A stretch of DNA of 64,000 nt from Cylindrospermum sp. NIES-4074 (GCA_003994795.1 AP018269.1:6736148-6800147), one strand, 5' to 3'; positions 17,012 to 26,806 are shown, counted from the stretch's first letter. Translations and numbers: made by a program. The notes: generated from the letters alone by a model not told the origin.

Positions 17012-20011
17012 ATGATATTCTCAATAGTGCGACCGCCTCCGGCGGGCGGGTACGCCATCGCCACTTCTATTGTCAGATTTCGCTTATTCCCCAATGGAGA
17101 TTGGGAATATGAATATAAATCTCCCGGCTGTGAAACCCTCTTTGGCTATACATCACAGGAAATTATCACCATGAAAAATTTATGGATGTCGCGAATACAT
17201 CCACAGGATAGGGAAACGGTAATTAAAACTTTGTTTCAGGATCTCTTGGCTGGTAACACAGCCAAGATAGAGTACCGATTTCATCACCAAGATAATTCTT
17301 GGCGCTGGATCTCTGCCACCTATACCTCCCGTTACGATGCAGCGACAAATAGCTGGATTGTCACCGGCAGTAGTACCGATATTAGCGAACAGCAAGCAGC
17401 GCTACGTGAACTTAAACAAGCCGAAGAAAAACTCCGACAGCGTGAAGCCCAGCTAGCCTCTGCTCAACAGATTGCCCATGTAGGTAGTTGGGAATGGAAC
17501 TTAGAAACTCAGCAGCGCCACTGGTCAACAGAAACCTTTCGCATCTTTGGTCTTAATCCCAGCCAATCAGAACCTAACCTGGCAGAATTTGTGCAAATGA
17601 TTCACCCAGATGACCGCGCACATATGCAAATCTACATGGGACAAGCGATCGCCCACGGCATCCCGTTTAATGTTGAGTATCGCATTGTTCGACCTGATGG
17701 TTCTATGCGCTATCTTGAGTCTAAAGCAGAGATAGTTAAAAACGCTCAAGGGCAGACAGTTAAGCTGTTGGGAGCAATTCTGGATATTACAGAACGCAAA
17801 CAAACCGAGTTAGAAATTATTCGCAGCCGCGACCTGCTAGAAGCCATTTATAACGAATCCGCTGATGCTCTCTTTCTGGTAGATGCACAAACATTGCTGA
17901 CCACTGATTGTAATGACCGGGCTGTGGAACTATTTGAAGCCTCTAGCAAAGCTGAACTCCTGAATATTGAGGGTCAAACCCTGCAAAAAAGACAATTTAC
18001 CCCTGAGGAGTTAGCTACCATTATCGAAGAAATTGACAAGCAAAGGTTATGGAGTCGAGAAATAGAATACATCACCAAGCAGGGCAATTCCTTTTGGGGA
18101 AACATCGCCATCAAGCAAATCACGGTTGCTGGTCAGGCGATGAATTTGGTGCGAGTTACGGATATCACCACCCGAAAGTGTGTCGAAGCAGATCGCCAAC
18201 AGGCAGAAGCAGCCTTAGCCAAAAGTGAAGAACAACTGAGGCTAACGTTGGAATTGACCAATATTGGCGTTTGGGATTGGAATGTGCCAACAGGGGAAGT
18301 CCTCTGGAACGACAACCATTATCGCTTGCTAGGGGTAGAGCTAGAAACATCAGCAGGCAAGTATCAGCTATGGCGCAATGCTATTCATCCAGAAGATGTT
18401 GACCGAGTTGAAAAGGCTTTATTCAATGCGCTGGCACAGCATACTAACTATGAAACTGAATATCGGGTGATTCATCCCAATGGTAAGGTCTATTGGCTCA
18501 CAGGGAAAGGGCGTGGCCTTTACAACGAAGTAGGCAAGCCAGTACGGATGCTGGGTGTGATTATAGATGTGAGTGAACGCAAACGAGCAGCCCAAGCACT
18601 TCAAGAGAAAGAGAGCTTTTTACGCAGTATCTACGATGGTGTCGGCCAGTCAATTTTTGTCGTTGATGTTCTAGATGATGATTTTCGCTTTGTGGGTTTG
18701 AACCCTACCCACGAGGCTTTAACAGGCTTATGCTCTAGCGAGTTACAGGGCAAAACCCCTGAGCAGTGCCTTCCTCCCACTATAGCTGTGGCTGTGCGGC
18801 AGCATTATCAGGATTGCGTTACGGCTGGAGAAACTATTACCTATGAGGAATGCTTACCTTTCCAAAGACAGGAAACCTGCTGGATCACTAGCCTCACTCC
18901 CCTACGAGACGAAAACTCAAACATTTACCGCATCGTTGGCAATAGCGTTAATATTACTGAACATAAACACGCCCAACAATTGCTGGAACTGCAAGCAGTT
19001 ATCACCCGCAACATGGCAGAGGGAATTTGCCTAGTTCGATCTGCTGATGGTGTTATTGTCTATGCTAATCCTAAATTTGAGCAGATGTTCGGCTATGAGT
19101 CTGGTGAGTTAATCGGTCAGCATATCTCAGTTGTGAATTACGAAGACGAAGACACCAACGCTGAAGCAGTTTATGAGGCGATCGCAGCTGCTGTTGCCCA
19201 AAATGGTGAAGCCAACTACGAAGTCCATAATCTGAAGAAAGATGGCACTTCGTTCTGGTGTATGGGTACAAGCTCTGTTTTTGAGCATCCTGAGCATGGA
19301 ACTGTCTTTGTAGCTGTCCAACAAGACATCACGGAAAAAAAGCAAGCCGAGGAACAAATCAAAGCATCTCTCAGAGAAAAGGAAGTATTGCTCAAAGAAA
19401 TTCACCATCGCGTTAAAAATAATTTAGGAATTGTCAGCAGTTTGCTGCAAATGCAGTGTAGACGGACACAAGATTCTCAGGCCAGTGCTATCCTGCGCGA
19501 TAGTCAAAATCGCATTGCTTCCATTGCTCTAGTTCATGAAAAACTGTACCGCTCTGAAAACCTCGCAGATATTGATTTCGCTCAATACATTCCAGATTTA
19601 ACCACTCATTTATTTGATTCCTATAACGTCAGTTCTAGCCGCATCCAACTAGATATTCAAGTTGATGATGCTTGCCTGGATGTAGAAACCGCCATTTCTT
19701 GTGGTTTAATTATCAACGAACTAATTTCCAATGCCTTGAAATACGCTTTTCCAGGCGATCGTCAAGGTAAAATCCAGGTCAGGTTTTGTCAAGAATGCAA
19801 ATCTCTTGAGTCGGGGCAGCGTCAATGTACTTGGATACTGAAGATTCAAGACAATGGGATTGGGCTACCTGAGGACTATGACACCAAAAAAGCTAAAACA
19901 CTGGGCTTAACTCTTGTTCAAGGTTTAGTTAAACAGTTAAGGGGCACAATCCAGATTAACAGCCAAGAAGGAACAGAGTTCAAAATTATTTTCAGCAAAA
20001 GCACGGTATGA
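17012..20011 (+). CDS. Multi-PAS sensor histidine kinase (HisKA_2 type)
   Basis: A 999-residue cytosolic sensor kinase. Six PAS-like modules follow one another (about 22-130, 145-265, 270-390, 400-525, 530-650 and 655-775), several ending in the PAC signature (DITERKQ, DVSERKR, NITEHKH). The dimerisation box VLLKEIHHRVKNNLGIVSSL places His798/His799 in a HisKA_2/HWE-like setting. The ATPase follows with IINELISNALKYAF (N box) and DNGIGLPEDY (G1). No transmembrane helix is visible, so the input is probably intracellular (redox, haem or flavin). The N-terminal PPPAGGYAIAT is encoded by a dispersed repeat, and the ATG at 17012 lacks a good ribosome site, so the native start may have been lost. 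Confidence 0.9.
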   Translation: MIFSIVRPPPAGGYAIATSIVRFRLFPNGDWEYEYKSPGCETLFGYTSQEIITMKNLWMSRIHPQDRETVIKTLFQDLLAGNTAKIEYRFHHQDNSWRWISATYTSRYDAATNSWIVTGSSTDISEQQAALRELKQAEEKLRQREAQLASAQQIAHVGSWEWNLETQQRHWSTETFRIFGLNPSQSEPNLAEFVQMIHPDDRAHMQIYMGQAIAHGIPFNVEYRIVRPDGSMRYLESKAEIVKNAQGQTVKLLGAILDITERKQTELEIIRSRDLLEAIYNESADALFLVDAQTLLTTDCNDRAVELFEASSKAELLNIEGQTLQKRQFTPEELATIIEEIDKQRLWSREIEYITKQGNSFWGNIAIKQITVAGQAMNLVRVTDITTRKCVEADRQQAEAALAKSEEQLRLTLELTNIGVWDWNVPTGEVLWNDNHYRLLGVELETSAGKYQLWRNAIHPEDVDRVEKALFNALAQHTNYETEYRVIHPNGKVYWLTGKGRGLYNEVGKPVRMLGVIIDVSERKRAAQALQEKESFLRSIYDGVGQSIFVVDVLDDDFRFVGLNPTHEALTGLCSSELQGKTPEQCLPPTIAVAVRQHYQDCVTAGETITYEECLPFQRQETCWITSLTPLRDENSNIYRIVGNSVNITEHKHAQQLLELQAVITRNMAEGICLVRSADGVIVYANPKFEQMFGYESGELIGQHISVVNYEDEDTNAEAVYEAIAAAVAQNGEANYEVHNLKKDGTSFWCMGTSSVFEHPEHGTVFVAVQQDITEKKQAEEQIKASLREKEVLLKEIHHRVKNNLGIVSSLLQMQCRRTQDSQASAILRDSQNRIASIALVHEKLYRSENLADIDFAQYIPDLTTHLFDSYNVSSSRIQLDIQVDDACLDVETAISCGLIINELISNALKYAFPGDRQGKIQVRFCQECKSLESGQRQCTWILKIQDNGIGLPEDYDTKKAKTLGLTLVQGLVKQLRGTIQINSQEGTEFKIIFSKSTV
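17035..17061. repeat. 27-bp dispersed repeat inside the kinase start, copy 1
   Basis: GCCTCCGGCGGGCGGGTA plus CGCCATCGC. Other copies are at 38280-38306, 54052-54078 (one mismatch) and 55112-55138 (opposite strand). This is the only copy within a called gene. Confidence 0.85.
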
Positions 20012-20199
20012 AAATCAGGTTTTATTTATGTCCTCTGGGCAGAGTAAAATAAAGGAAATCATTATCTCAAGCATTGGTTAAATGTTTTTTTGACTTTTGG
20101 GGATTACAAACTAAGTTTGTCATTCTTCTGTTGGTTTAGCTACGTCTAATCCAACAAGTTTTTTATTTTTAATTACTCAAAGTAATAAAAGAGGGGGGA

Positions 20200-21855
20200 A
20201 TGATGGGCACCTTATTAAATAAGCAACTACCAAAAACAGTCCGGCTCCTAATTGTTGAGGATGAGTATATCCTAGCTATCAACTTACAAGAAACTTTAGA
20301 ATCTCTGGGATACACTGTTCTCGATATTGCAGATACGGGAGAAGCAGCTATTGAAAGAGCAACTGAACTGCGCCCAAACTTGATTTTGATGGATATTCGA
20401 TTACGGGGCGAAATGGACGGTATTCAAGCAGCAGAAAACATTTGGAATGATCTGCAAATTCCTGTGATTTACGTCACCGGACACTCGGATAAATGTACTG
20501 TAGAGAGGGCAACACTGACATCCCCCTTTGGGTATATCCTCAAACCCATAAATGAGCAAGAACTCTATGTCTCTATTGAAACAGCACTCAATCGCTATGA
20601 ACGCGAGCAATTTTTGAGTTCTGTCCTTCGGGGCATGGGGGATGGGGTGATTGTGGTGGATTCTCAGTTGCGCGTCAAGTATCTCAATCAGGTAGCTGAA
20701 GCACTAACAGGGTGGCAATGGGATGAAGTGAATAACCAAGTTTTAACCAACGTCTTCAAACTGATTGACGAACAAACTCAACTTCCCGTAGAAAACCCCC
20801 TGATCTTAGCCATCCAACAAAAAACCACTATTTATCTTAACAGTCGTACCCTACTGATTACCAAAAATGGGACAACAATTCCCGTTGCTGACAGCGCTAC
20901 TCCCCTAAGAGACTACAGTGGTGTGATCACTGGGGCTGTACTAGTTTTTCGGGATGACACACAACGACGGCTAATTGAAGAATGCTATCTTGCGGCTGAA
21001 CGTAGCCGACAACTAGAAATTCAAATGGCAGAACTGCAAAAGCTGAACAAGTTGAAAGAGGATTTTTTAGCAACTACTTCTCATGAAATGCGATCGCCTT
21101 TGTCAAACATCAAAATGGCAATCATGATGCTAGAAGATGTGATGGAGCGGCAGGGAATCTTAATTTCTGAACCCAGTTCTGAATCTGAATCTTTAGCTCA
21201 CCATCTCAGTATCCTGCGTAAAGAATGCGAACGGGGGCTAGATTTGGTAGATGATTTGCTGAATATGCGAATTATTGATGCAGATGCCTACCCATTAGAA
21301 TTAAATTCAATTATACTTCAAGATTGGATTCCTCTAGTTGCTGAGAGTTTTCAGGCTCGTTTTCAAGCTAAACGACAAATTCTCAAGGTTAGTGTTTCCC
21401 CGAATTTACCACCTGTAGTTTCTGATTTCTCGCTGCTTAATCGAATTGTGTCAGAGTTACTAAATAATGCTTACAGATACACTCCTCCTTTTGAAGAGAT
21501 TGCAGTGAGTGCCAAACTTATCTACACTACAAAAAGCCTAATAAATGAGGATACTTCATCTGATATATTCAATAATCCTCAAGTTCCCTTATTGCAAATC
21601 ACAGTGAGTAATTCTGGGGTGGAAATCCCGATCACGGAACAATCTCGAATATTTGAACCGTTTTACCGGATTCCTAACAACGAGTCTAGTCCACCAGATG
21701 ACGGCGCAGGATTAGGGTTAGCATTGGTGAGAAAGCTAGTGCTATATCTTCAAGGTAGGATTGAAGTCGCAAGCAGTCAGGGCTGGACTTGTTTCACAAT
21801 CCAACTACCGTTGATCCTGTCAGAGAACAGGGGTGAAGGGGAACCCTATAACTAA
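20200..21855 (+). CDS. Hybrid response regulator-PAS-histidine kinase
   Basis: A 551-residue soluble signalling protein. A receiver domain (about 14-125) has the acidic pocket (VEDE), phospho-acceptor Asp65 in LILMDIRL and conserved Lys115 in YILKPINEQ. A PAS module follows (about 138-258), then a HisKA box DFLATTSHEMRSPLSN with His295, and an HATPase domain with SELLNNAYRYTPP and DDGAGLGLALV. The start ATG at 20200 follows GAGGGGGG. It lies 188 bp downstream of the six-PAS kinase on the same strand, so phosphotransfer from that kinase to Asp65 is plausible but inferred. Confidence 0.92.
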   Translation: MMGTLLNKQLPKTVRLLIVEDEYILAINLQETLESLGYTVLDIADTGEAAIERATELRPNLILMDIRLRGEMDGIQAAENIWNDLQIPVIYVTGHSDKCTVERATLTSPFGYILKPINEQELYVSIETALNRYEREQFLSSVLRGMGDGVIVVDSQLRVKYLNQVAEALTGWQWDEVNNQVLTNVFKLIDEQTQLPVENPLILAIQQKTTIYLNSRTLLITKNGTTIPVADSATPLRDYSGVITGAVLVFRDDTQRRLIEECYLAAERSRQLEIQMAELQKLNKLKEDFLATTSHEMRSPLSNIKMAIMMLEDVMERQGILISEPSSESESLAHHLSILRKECERGLDLVDDLLNMRIIDADAYPLELNSIILQDWIPLVAESFQARFQAKRQILKVSVSPNLPPVVSDFSLLNRIVSELLNNAYRYTPPFEEIAVSAKLIYTTKSLINEDTSSDIFNNPQVPLLQITVSNSGVEIPITEQSRIFEPFYRIPNNESSPPDDGAGLGLALVRKLVLYLQGRIEVASSQGWTCFTIQLPLILSENRGEGEPYN

Positions 21856-21872
21856 TGTTGCATCTATAGCAA

Positions 21873-22095
21873 AGTGCTGAGTGCTGAGTGCTGAGTGCTG
21901 AGTGCTGAGTGCTGAGTGCTGAGTGCTGAGTGCTGAGTGCTGAGTGCTGAGTGCTGAGTGCTGAGTGCTGAGTGCTGAGTGCTGAGTGCTGAGTGCTGAG
22001 TGCTGAGTGTTGAGTGCTGAGTGCTGAGTATAAACCCAGTTGTCTCAAGGCTTTGAGCAATCAACAATGTCCTGACCGCCGAGAAGGTTGCGATC
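21873..22095. repeat. 22-copy AGTGCTG heptamer array plus conserved segment, copy B
   Basis: Twenty-two consecutive heptamers AGTGCTG (21873-22026; one is AGTGTTG) are followed by the reverse complement of the composite at 10712-10826, including the CTTTGAG block and CCGCCGAGAAGGTTGC. The long frames seen here (Ser/Ala/Leu/Gln repeats) come from the array and are not genes. Confidence 0.95.
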
Positions 22096-22161
22096 GCCCT
22101 CTTTTGATAGTGCAAAATAAAAGATGTACGCGATATAGACATTGACTTACAGGAATACTCA

Positions 22162-22359
22162 ATGAACCGCTCAAAAATAGTTGCTTATATTACAGGTGCG
22201 ATTTCTATAATTTTAGCGATCGCCTACTTGATTGTTGTCCAACTGCTAGACTATCGGGACATGAAACCCGCCCCCATTAGCCAAATTAACCCACAGTCAG
22301 CAGTTGTGGCTGTTACTCATCAGCCAGATGACAATAGTAGAGGTCTAATTATTCTTTAG
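22162..22359 (+). CDS. Small single-pass membrane protein
   Basis: A 65-residue protein with one transmembrane helix (about residues 7-28) preceded by a short basic N-terminus (MNRSK) and followed by a polar tail with DYRDMKPAP. Very similar short proteins occur widely in cyanobacteria, as far as I recall, without known function. Its 3' end overlaps the convergent SDR gene by 15 bp. Confidence 0.7.
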   Translation: MNRSKIVAYITGAISIILAIAYLIVVQLLDYRDMKPAPISQINPQSAVVAVTHQPDDNSRGLIIL

Positions 22360-23172
22360 CTGAGAGAAAATATTCTCCCAATCAATTACAGCCGGTCTTG
22401 ACCCTTGGTTGACTAACTCAAAAACTTGCCCAGCAGCACTTGGATAAAACAGGCTTTCCACACAGGCTGAAGCCACATCAATGCGGCTGGTATCACCTAG
22501 TAATGTGTCCCCTGTACCCACTACCACGCCCAGTTTACCCCCTGTTTTTGCCTTCAGGAGAGTGTTGAGGTCATATGAGGTAAAAGGCCCATCAATCAAG
22601 CGTCCGGGGCGAATGATGGTGTAAGGTAGCCCGGAATTGATGATGGCTGCTTCTCCCTTTTGTTTGGCATCAAGGACACCGAAACCGTTAAGAATACTCC
22701 AAGGAAGCTTGTCTTTACGGAGAATACCGCAGGAAGACACAAAAACGAACCGCTTGAGATTGTCTGGTGCTGCTGCTACTATGTTGCTGACACCTTGAGC
22801 ATCAACCTTGGCCGGATTATTTTTAGCCCTAGATTCACTAAATTTAGGGTCAAGCAAAGCAATTCCCCATTCAATGAAGTTAGGAGGGGGGTCAAATTCC
22901 CATCTGGCAGAGGGAAAAGCTGTAGTCCCAGTACAACAGACGATAGCTGCGACATTCTGCGTCGCTGCTGGGAGTGTTGCCGGTTCGCGGATATCACCAA
23001 CTGCAATTTCCACTCTGTTATTAAACATCTTTGTGGCTTTTGCTGCATCCCTAGTGAGAACGCGAACTGGAACACCTTTCTCTAACAGCTTACCTGTCAC
23101 CAGCTGCCCCACACCACCAGTAGCACCAGCAACTAGTACCAAGTCTTCAACTGCAACTTGCACCGAAGTCAT
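22345..23172 (-). CDS. NAD(P)-binding atypical SDR (NmrA-like)
   Basis: A 275-residue Rossmann-fold protein of the extended/atypical short-chain dehydrogenase group. It has the dinucleotide motif LVLVAGATGGVGQLVTGKLL (about 11-30), the VLTRDAAKA strand that binds NADP phosphate, an Asp in VEIAVGDIRE, the segment FVFVSSCGILRK and the family motif YTIIRPGRLIDGP. Cyanobacterial and chloroplast relatives act in chlorophyll or quinone metabolism or as chaperone-like factors; the specific role is not determinable. Convergent overlap with the small membrane-protein gene. Confidence 0.85.
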   Translation of the reverse strand: MTSVQVAVEDLVLVAGATGGVGQLVTGKLLEKGVPVRVLTRDAAKATKMFNNRVEIAVGDIREPATLPAATQNVAAIVCCTGTTAFPSARWEFDPPPNFIEWGIALLDPKFSESRAKNNPAKVDAQGVSNIVAAAPDNLKRFVFVSSCGILRKDKLPWSILNGFGVLDAKQKGEAAIINSGLPYTIIRPGRLIDGPFTSYDLNTLLKAKTGGKLGVVVGTGDTLLGDTSRIDVASACVESLFYPSAAGQVFELVNQGSRPAVIDWENIFSQLKNN

Positions 23173-23332
23173 AAGTTTCCCTCAGATAGTCTATTGTTAA
23201 TCTACCTCTGCGAGGAACAAACTGCCTTGGCAATAAGACTGGTTTTTGCAGTTATGCCTTTTGAGATACTCCCATAAATGCCTGAAGCGCGTTTGCAGTT
23301 ATTTTGCTGGGAAGGGGCTGAAACTCATTTTA

Positions 23333-23368
23333 GGCGATGGGCTACGCCCCGCTGGAAGCGATCGCCTA
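23333..23368. repeat. Short dispersed repeat with HIP1 end
   Basis: GGCGATGGGCTACGCCCCGC followed by TGGAAGCGATCGCC. It is of the same general class as the other repeats that end in GCGATCGCC. The rest of the gap between the SDR and Nudix genes (23173-23567) shows nothing else. Confidence 0.6.
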
Positions 23369-23567
23369 TTTTTCCCAATCTTCCCCCAGCAATAATTAAT
23401 TACACTTCGTCAGATTTTATACGGAAGCAAGCATTAACTCAAGGAAATATTTGATCAAGGGCAACTGCTATATCGGGGGGTAAACACCCCTGATGATGCA
23501 TGACTATAGCCCGATGGCGATCGCAGCATTTAAAATCTATAAGCTTATTTATCAGGAATCCACTCAA

Positions 23568-23987
23568 ATGAGCCGAAAAACTCACAAAATTTTTAAACAA
23601 TCGGGAGTAATTCCCTATCGTGTCAAAGATGGGAAAATCGAAGTTTTATTAATTACAAATCGTAGCCGTGAAAATTGGGTGGTTCCCAAAGGAGGACTTT
23701 GCAAAGGCATGAGTCCACCTGATTCCGCAGCCAAAGAAGCATGGGAAGAAGCGGGAGTTATTGGTCAGGTTAATACTCAGAAACTCGGTGTCTACAAGTA
23801 TCGCAAACGAGGCAATACTTATCGGGTAAATCTATTTTTATTACCAGTAGAATCCGTTTTAGAAGATTGGCCAGAAGCCAGTCAAAGAGAACGGCAATGG
23901 CTAGATGTTAAGAAAGCGGTCAATCTGGTGAAAGAAGCGTCACTTAAACGAATTCTCAAGACCTCAAAAAACCAGGTTAAGATTTAA
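23568..23987 (+). CDS. Nudix hydrolase
   Basis: Hydrolase for nucleoside-diphosphate-linked compounds, possibly of the diadenosine or diphosphoinositol polyphosphate type. The motif WVVPKGGLCKGMSPPDSAAK followed by EAWEEAGV is the Nudix box of the PKG-x-GMSP-DSAAKEA-EEAG subgroup. One acidic position early in the box, usually Glu, is Cys here, but the catalytic EExG part is intact. The ATG at 23568 (MSRKTHKIFKQSG) fits family N-termini; the longer frame from 23493 includes a HIP1 site and is probably leader. About 139 residues. Confidence 0.88.
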   Translation: MSRKTHKIFKQSGVIPYRVKDGKIEVLLITNRSRENWVVPKGGLCKGMSPPDSAAKEAWEEAGVIGQVNTQKLGVYKYRKRGNTYRVNLFLLPVESVLEDWPEASQRERQWLDVKKAVNLVKEASLKRILKTSKNQVKI

Positions 23988-24178
23988 TACCTATTTGTTA
24001 CTAATTTACTCAAAATTATTGATAATTTCCCCGGTGGTGTGCTGGTTTTTTTGCCTTGTACGGTGGCGAAGAAGATAACTTGCTAGAGAAACTGAAATAT
24101 CAGTTAATCTTCAACAGTCCCCAGTTATTAACTTCACTCTTGACAACAGACTCATAAATAATATCAGGAGATTTTAAG

Positions 24179-25102
24179 ATGTCAGATCAGAAAATATCTC
24201 GCGTTTTACAAGTAGGAATTGTATTATTAGGAATTGCTGCCGGTACTTTTGGTATGAGTCTGCTTATACCTAAAGGTGGTTTCAATGATATATTGGCAAC
24301 TAAAAAACCAGAAAGTAATATTTCTCAAGCAAGTTTAGACGGAACTGCATCCGCGCAAGCTGTTGCCCCAGCGACAAAGCAGATAATGGAAGTGCCAAAG
24401 TTATTTCAGGGAAAAACCATTTATGAGGCCAAACTGAAACCGAATGAGAAAGTTATTGCTTTGACTTTTGATGATGGCCCAAGTCCCAAAAACACAGCAC
24501 AAATATTAGAAATTTTAAAGAAAAATAATATCAAAGCTACATTCTTTATGGTAGGGGGGATGGTGCAACTTAATCCCCAAGTTGCGAAGAAAGTTGTAGG
24601 TGATGGCCATGTATTAGGTAATCATACATGGCATCACGGGTATCGTCGCATGGATGCAGCTAAGGCGGCTAGTGAAATTAATAGTACAGCAGATATAATT
24701 TACAAAACTACAGGAGTAAAAACTACTCTTTTTCGTCCCCCTGGAGGCTTTTTAAAAAATGGTTTAGTTGACTATGCCATAAGTCAAAAATACGCAATTA
24801 TGATGTGGTCTACTGAGTCAGGGGACTCTCAAGGTAGAGGACAAGCACCAACACTTGTGAAAAACGTCATACAAAGGTCAAAACCAGGGGCAATTGTACT
24901 CATGCATGATGGTGGAGGCAACCGTTCCCGCACAGTTAAGGCTTTACCACAAATTATCACCGGATTGAAGTCTCAAGGTTATCGATTTGTAACGATTCCT
25001 GAATTGTTGGAAATTGAAGCCAAAGCCGAAACCTTAGCCACAAAAGCTTCACCTGCGGTTAAAAAAGCTCAAAATCCAAATAATCAGCCGAAAAATCCTT
25101 AA
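24179..25102 (+). CDS. Membrane-anchored polysaccharide deacetylase (NodB domain)
   Basis: Metal-dependent N-deacetylase acting on peptidoglycan or exopolysaccharide at the cell surface. An N-terminal transmembrane anchor (about 9-31) and a flexible linker precede the NodB domain: TFDDGP (Asp98/Asp99), LGNHTWHH (His149/His153), FRPPGG and the C-terminal IVLMHDGGG. All five NodB motifs look intact, so the enzyme should be active. The ATG at 24179 follows AGGAG. It sits next to, but is not obviously part of, the purine cluster. Confidence 0.92.
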   Translation: MSDQKISRVLQVGIVLLGIAAGTFGMSLLIPKGGFNDILATKKPESNISQASLDGTASAQAVAPATKQIMEVPKLFQGKTIYEAKLKPNEKVIALTFDDGPSPKNTAQILEILKKNNIKATFFMVGGMVQLNPQVAKKVVGDGHVLGNHTWHHGYRRMDAAKAASEINSTADIIYKTTGVKTTLFRPPGGFLKNGLVDYAISQKYAIMMWSTESGDSQGRGQAPTLVKNVIQRSKPGAIVLMHDGGGNRSRTVKALPQIITGLKSQGYRFVTIPELLEIEAKAETLATKASPAVKKAQNPNNQPKNP

Positions 25103-25120
25103 GCGCTAATATAAAATGTA

Positions 25121-25141
25121 GAGCAGGCATCTCGCCTGCTC
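25121..25141 (+). terminator. Hairpin after the deacetylase gene
   Basis: GAGCAGGC/GCCTGCTC with a 5-nt loop. The sequence resembles the hairpins at 50228-50261 and 51423-51443, so it is also a member of a dispersed palindrome family. Confidence 0.5.
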
Positions 25142-25240
25142 ATCAATAACAGGCAGGATACCTATCCTAAGTTATGTAGATATATTTATTAACCTGTTGT
25201 ACATTAATAATTGACATGATTGATAAATTTTCAATTGTTA

Positions 25241-26107
25241 ATGATGTTACCTCCAACTTTTCAAGCAATTACACAGCGCCCTGTGTTAAAATTGCCCGAT
25301 AATGCCAGAGTTGCCGTGTGGGTAGTGATGAATATTGAACACTTCACATTTGGTAAATTGGGAACAGCAATTCAACCCCATTTAAATAGTTATCCAGAAA
25401 TTGCTAACTATGGTTGGAGAGACTATGGCAATCGTGTTGGTATTTGGCGATTATTTGAACTTTTTGCTGAGTTAGATATTCCCGTAACGGCAGCAGTAAA
25501 CGGAGAAATTTGTGGACTATATCCAGAAATTATTGCAGCCATAAATCATTATGGTTGGGAAGTGATGGCGCATGGCATGAATAATTCCACTGGACATAGT
25601 GGGATGGATAAAGAAACAGAAATTGAGACAATTAATAAAACCCTAAATTTACTACATCAAGCAACTGGAAAACTGCCCAAAGGCTGGTTAACCCCAGGAT
25701 TTTCAATTACAGAATCAACCTTTGAATTATTGCATACAGCCGGAATTATTTACACTGCTGATTGGGTAAATGATGATCAACCTTATTGGTATTCATTGTC
25801 CAATGGTCGCTTGTTAGCTATACCTTACACCATAGAAGCCAATGATATTAGTTTGTGCTTAAGTAACCGCTTCTCTGGTGCTGAATTTGCCCAAGCAATA
25901 GAAGACCAATTTGACCAACTATGGCAAGATGGAGAATCGCAAGGACGAATTATGGCAATTGGTCTACATCCATTTATCGTTGGTCAACCACTACGGTTAA
26001 AATATTTAAAACAATGTTTATTACATATAAAAAATCAGCCAAATACCTGGCTAACCACAGGTGAAGGAATTTATGAATGGATGAATAACCCATCACAGAT
26101 AAATTAA
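25241..26107 (+). CDS. PuuE-like polysaccharide-deacetylase-fold amidohydrolase (possible allantoinase)
   Basis: A soluble NodB-fold protein (~288 residues) without signal peptide. It carries NIEHFTFGK, NYGWRDYGNRVGIWRLFELF, AAVNGEICGLYPEI, WEVMAHGMNNSTGHSGM and the metal-site-like IMAIGLHPFIVGQP. These resemble PuuE-type proteins, which replace classical allantoinase in purine catabolism, rather than cell-wall deacetylases. The next genes encode ureidoglycolate lyase and xanthine dehydrogenase, which supports ring opening of allantoin. The ATG at 25241 is preferred to a TTG at 25220. Substrate is inferred from family and context. Confidence 0.82.
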   Translation: MMLPPTFQAITQRPVLKLPDNARVAVWVVMNIEHFTFGKLGTAIQPHLNSYPEIANYGWRDYGNRVGIWRLFELFAELDIPVTAAVNGEICGLYPEIIAAINHYGWEVMAHGMNNSTGHSGMDKETEIETINKTLNLLHQATGKLPKGWLTPGFSITESTFELLHTAGIIYTADWVNDDQPYWYSLSNGRLLAIPYTIEANDISLCLSNRFSGAEFAQAIEDQFDQLWQDGESQGRIMAIGLHPFIVGQPLRLKYLKQCLLHIKNQPNTWLTTGEGIYEWMNNPSQIN

Positions 26108-26176
26108 TTATCTGTGTTCATCTGTGTTTATCTGTGGTTCCAATTTTTAATTTATCTAATTTCCTAAGTGAGAATT

Positions 26177-26749
26177 ATGACAACTTCACCAATCCAAATT
26201 TTAAAAATTCCCGTAATTGATGCCAATAGAGAAAACATCCAACCCTATGGACAATTATTAGGTGATGATGTCAGCAAACCCGGTTTAGGAATTCCCTTTT
26301 ATCAAGGAAGAGTATTAGAAGGAGAAAACATTGACTTTAGCTATCGGGGAACAGCCACCTTTAGAACAGCCAAAATCATGCCAGGATATCCGCCGATAAT
26401 TTGGCTAGAACGCCATATGCACATGACGCAAATGTTTATCGGCTTAGGTCAAGCACCGTTTATTATGGTGATGGCACCACCTAATCATAATGATGGCGCA
26501 GACTTGCCAAATTTAAATCAAGTTAAAGCGCTACGCTTAAGCGCTGGTTACGGACTATTATTGCATCTTGGCACCTGGCATGATTTTCCCATAGCGTGCG
26601 ATCGCCAAGTTGTCATCCTGACAGCAAATTCTGATGAAGTCGTCACAGCCTTAAGTCAAATGCAGACACCAGACGAGATGAACCAAGGTGATGTTTATAA
26701 AATCTCCCTACCAAAAAGACTCGGCTATGAAATCCAACTAGAAATTTAA
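26177..26749 (+). CDS. Ureidoglycolate lyase family protein (AllA-like)
   Basis: A 190-residue cupin-like protein of the ureidoglycolate lyase family, which splits ureidoglycolate into glyoxylate and urea. Conserved parts are WLERHMHMTQMFIGLGQAPF (about 76-95), where His residues face the active site, LSAGYGLLLHLGTWHDFPIA, and the N-terminal NIQPYGQLLGDD. The ATG at 26177 is chosen because the GTG at 26168 adds only three residues. It follows the PuuE-like gene by 69 bp, in a gap holding ATCTGTG direct repeats, and precedes the xanthine dehydrogenase genes. Confidence 0.86.
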   Translation: MTTSPIQILKIPVIDANRENIQPYGQLLGDDVSKPGLGIPFYQGRVLEGENIDFSYRGTATFRTAKIMPGYPPIIWLERHMHMTQMFIGLGQAPFIMVMAPPNHNDGADLPNLNQVKALRLSAGYGLLLHLGTWHDFPIACDRQVVILTANSDEVVTALSQMQTPDEMNQGDVYKISLPKRLGYEIQLEI

Positions 26750-26806
26750 TTAAACCTCTGCGTTTCTCTGCGTTTCACTCTGCGGAACTCTGCGTTTAAA
26801 TAAAAC

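Noticed and set aside
21794-22142. Two minus-strand frames with Ser/Ala/Leu/Gln repeats
   Set aside because: They come entirely from the AGTGCTG heptamer array.
25160-25240. NtcA-type site (GTA-N8-TAC) before the purine cluster
   Set aside because: GTA and TAC triplets are present but not at the required spacing.
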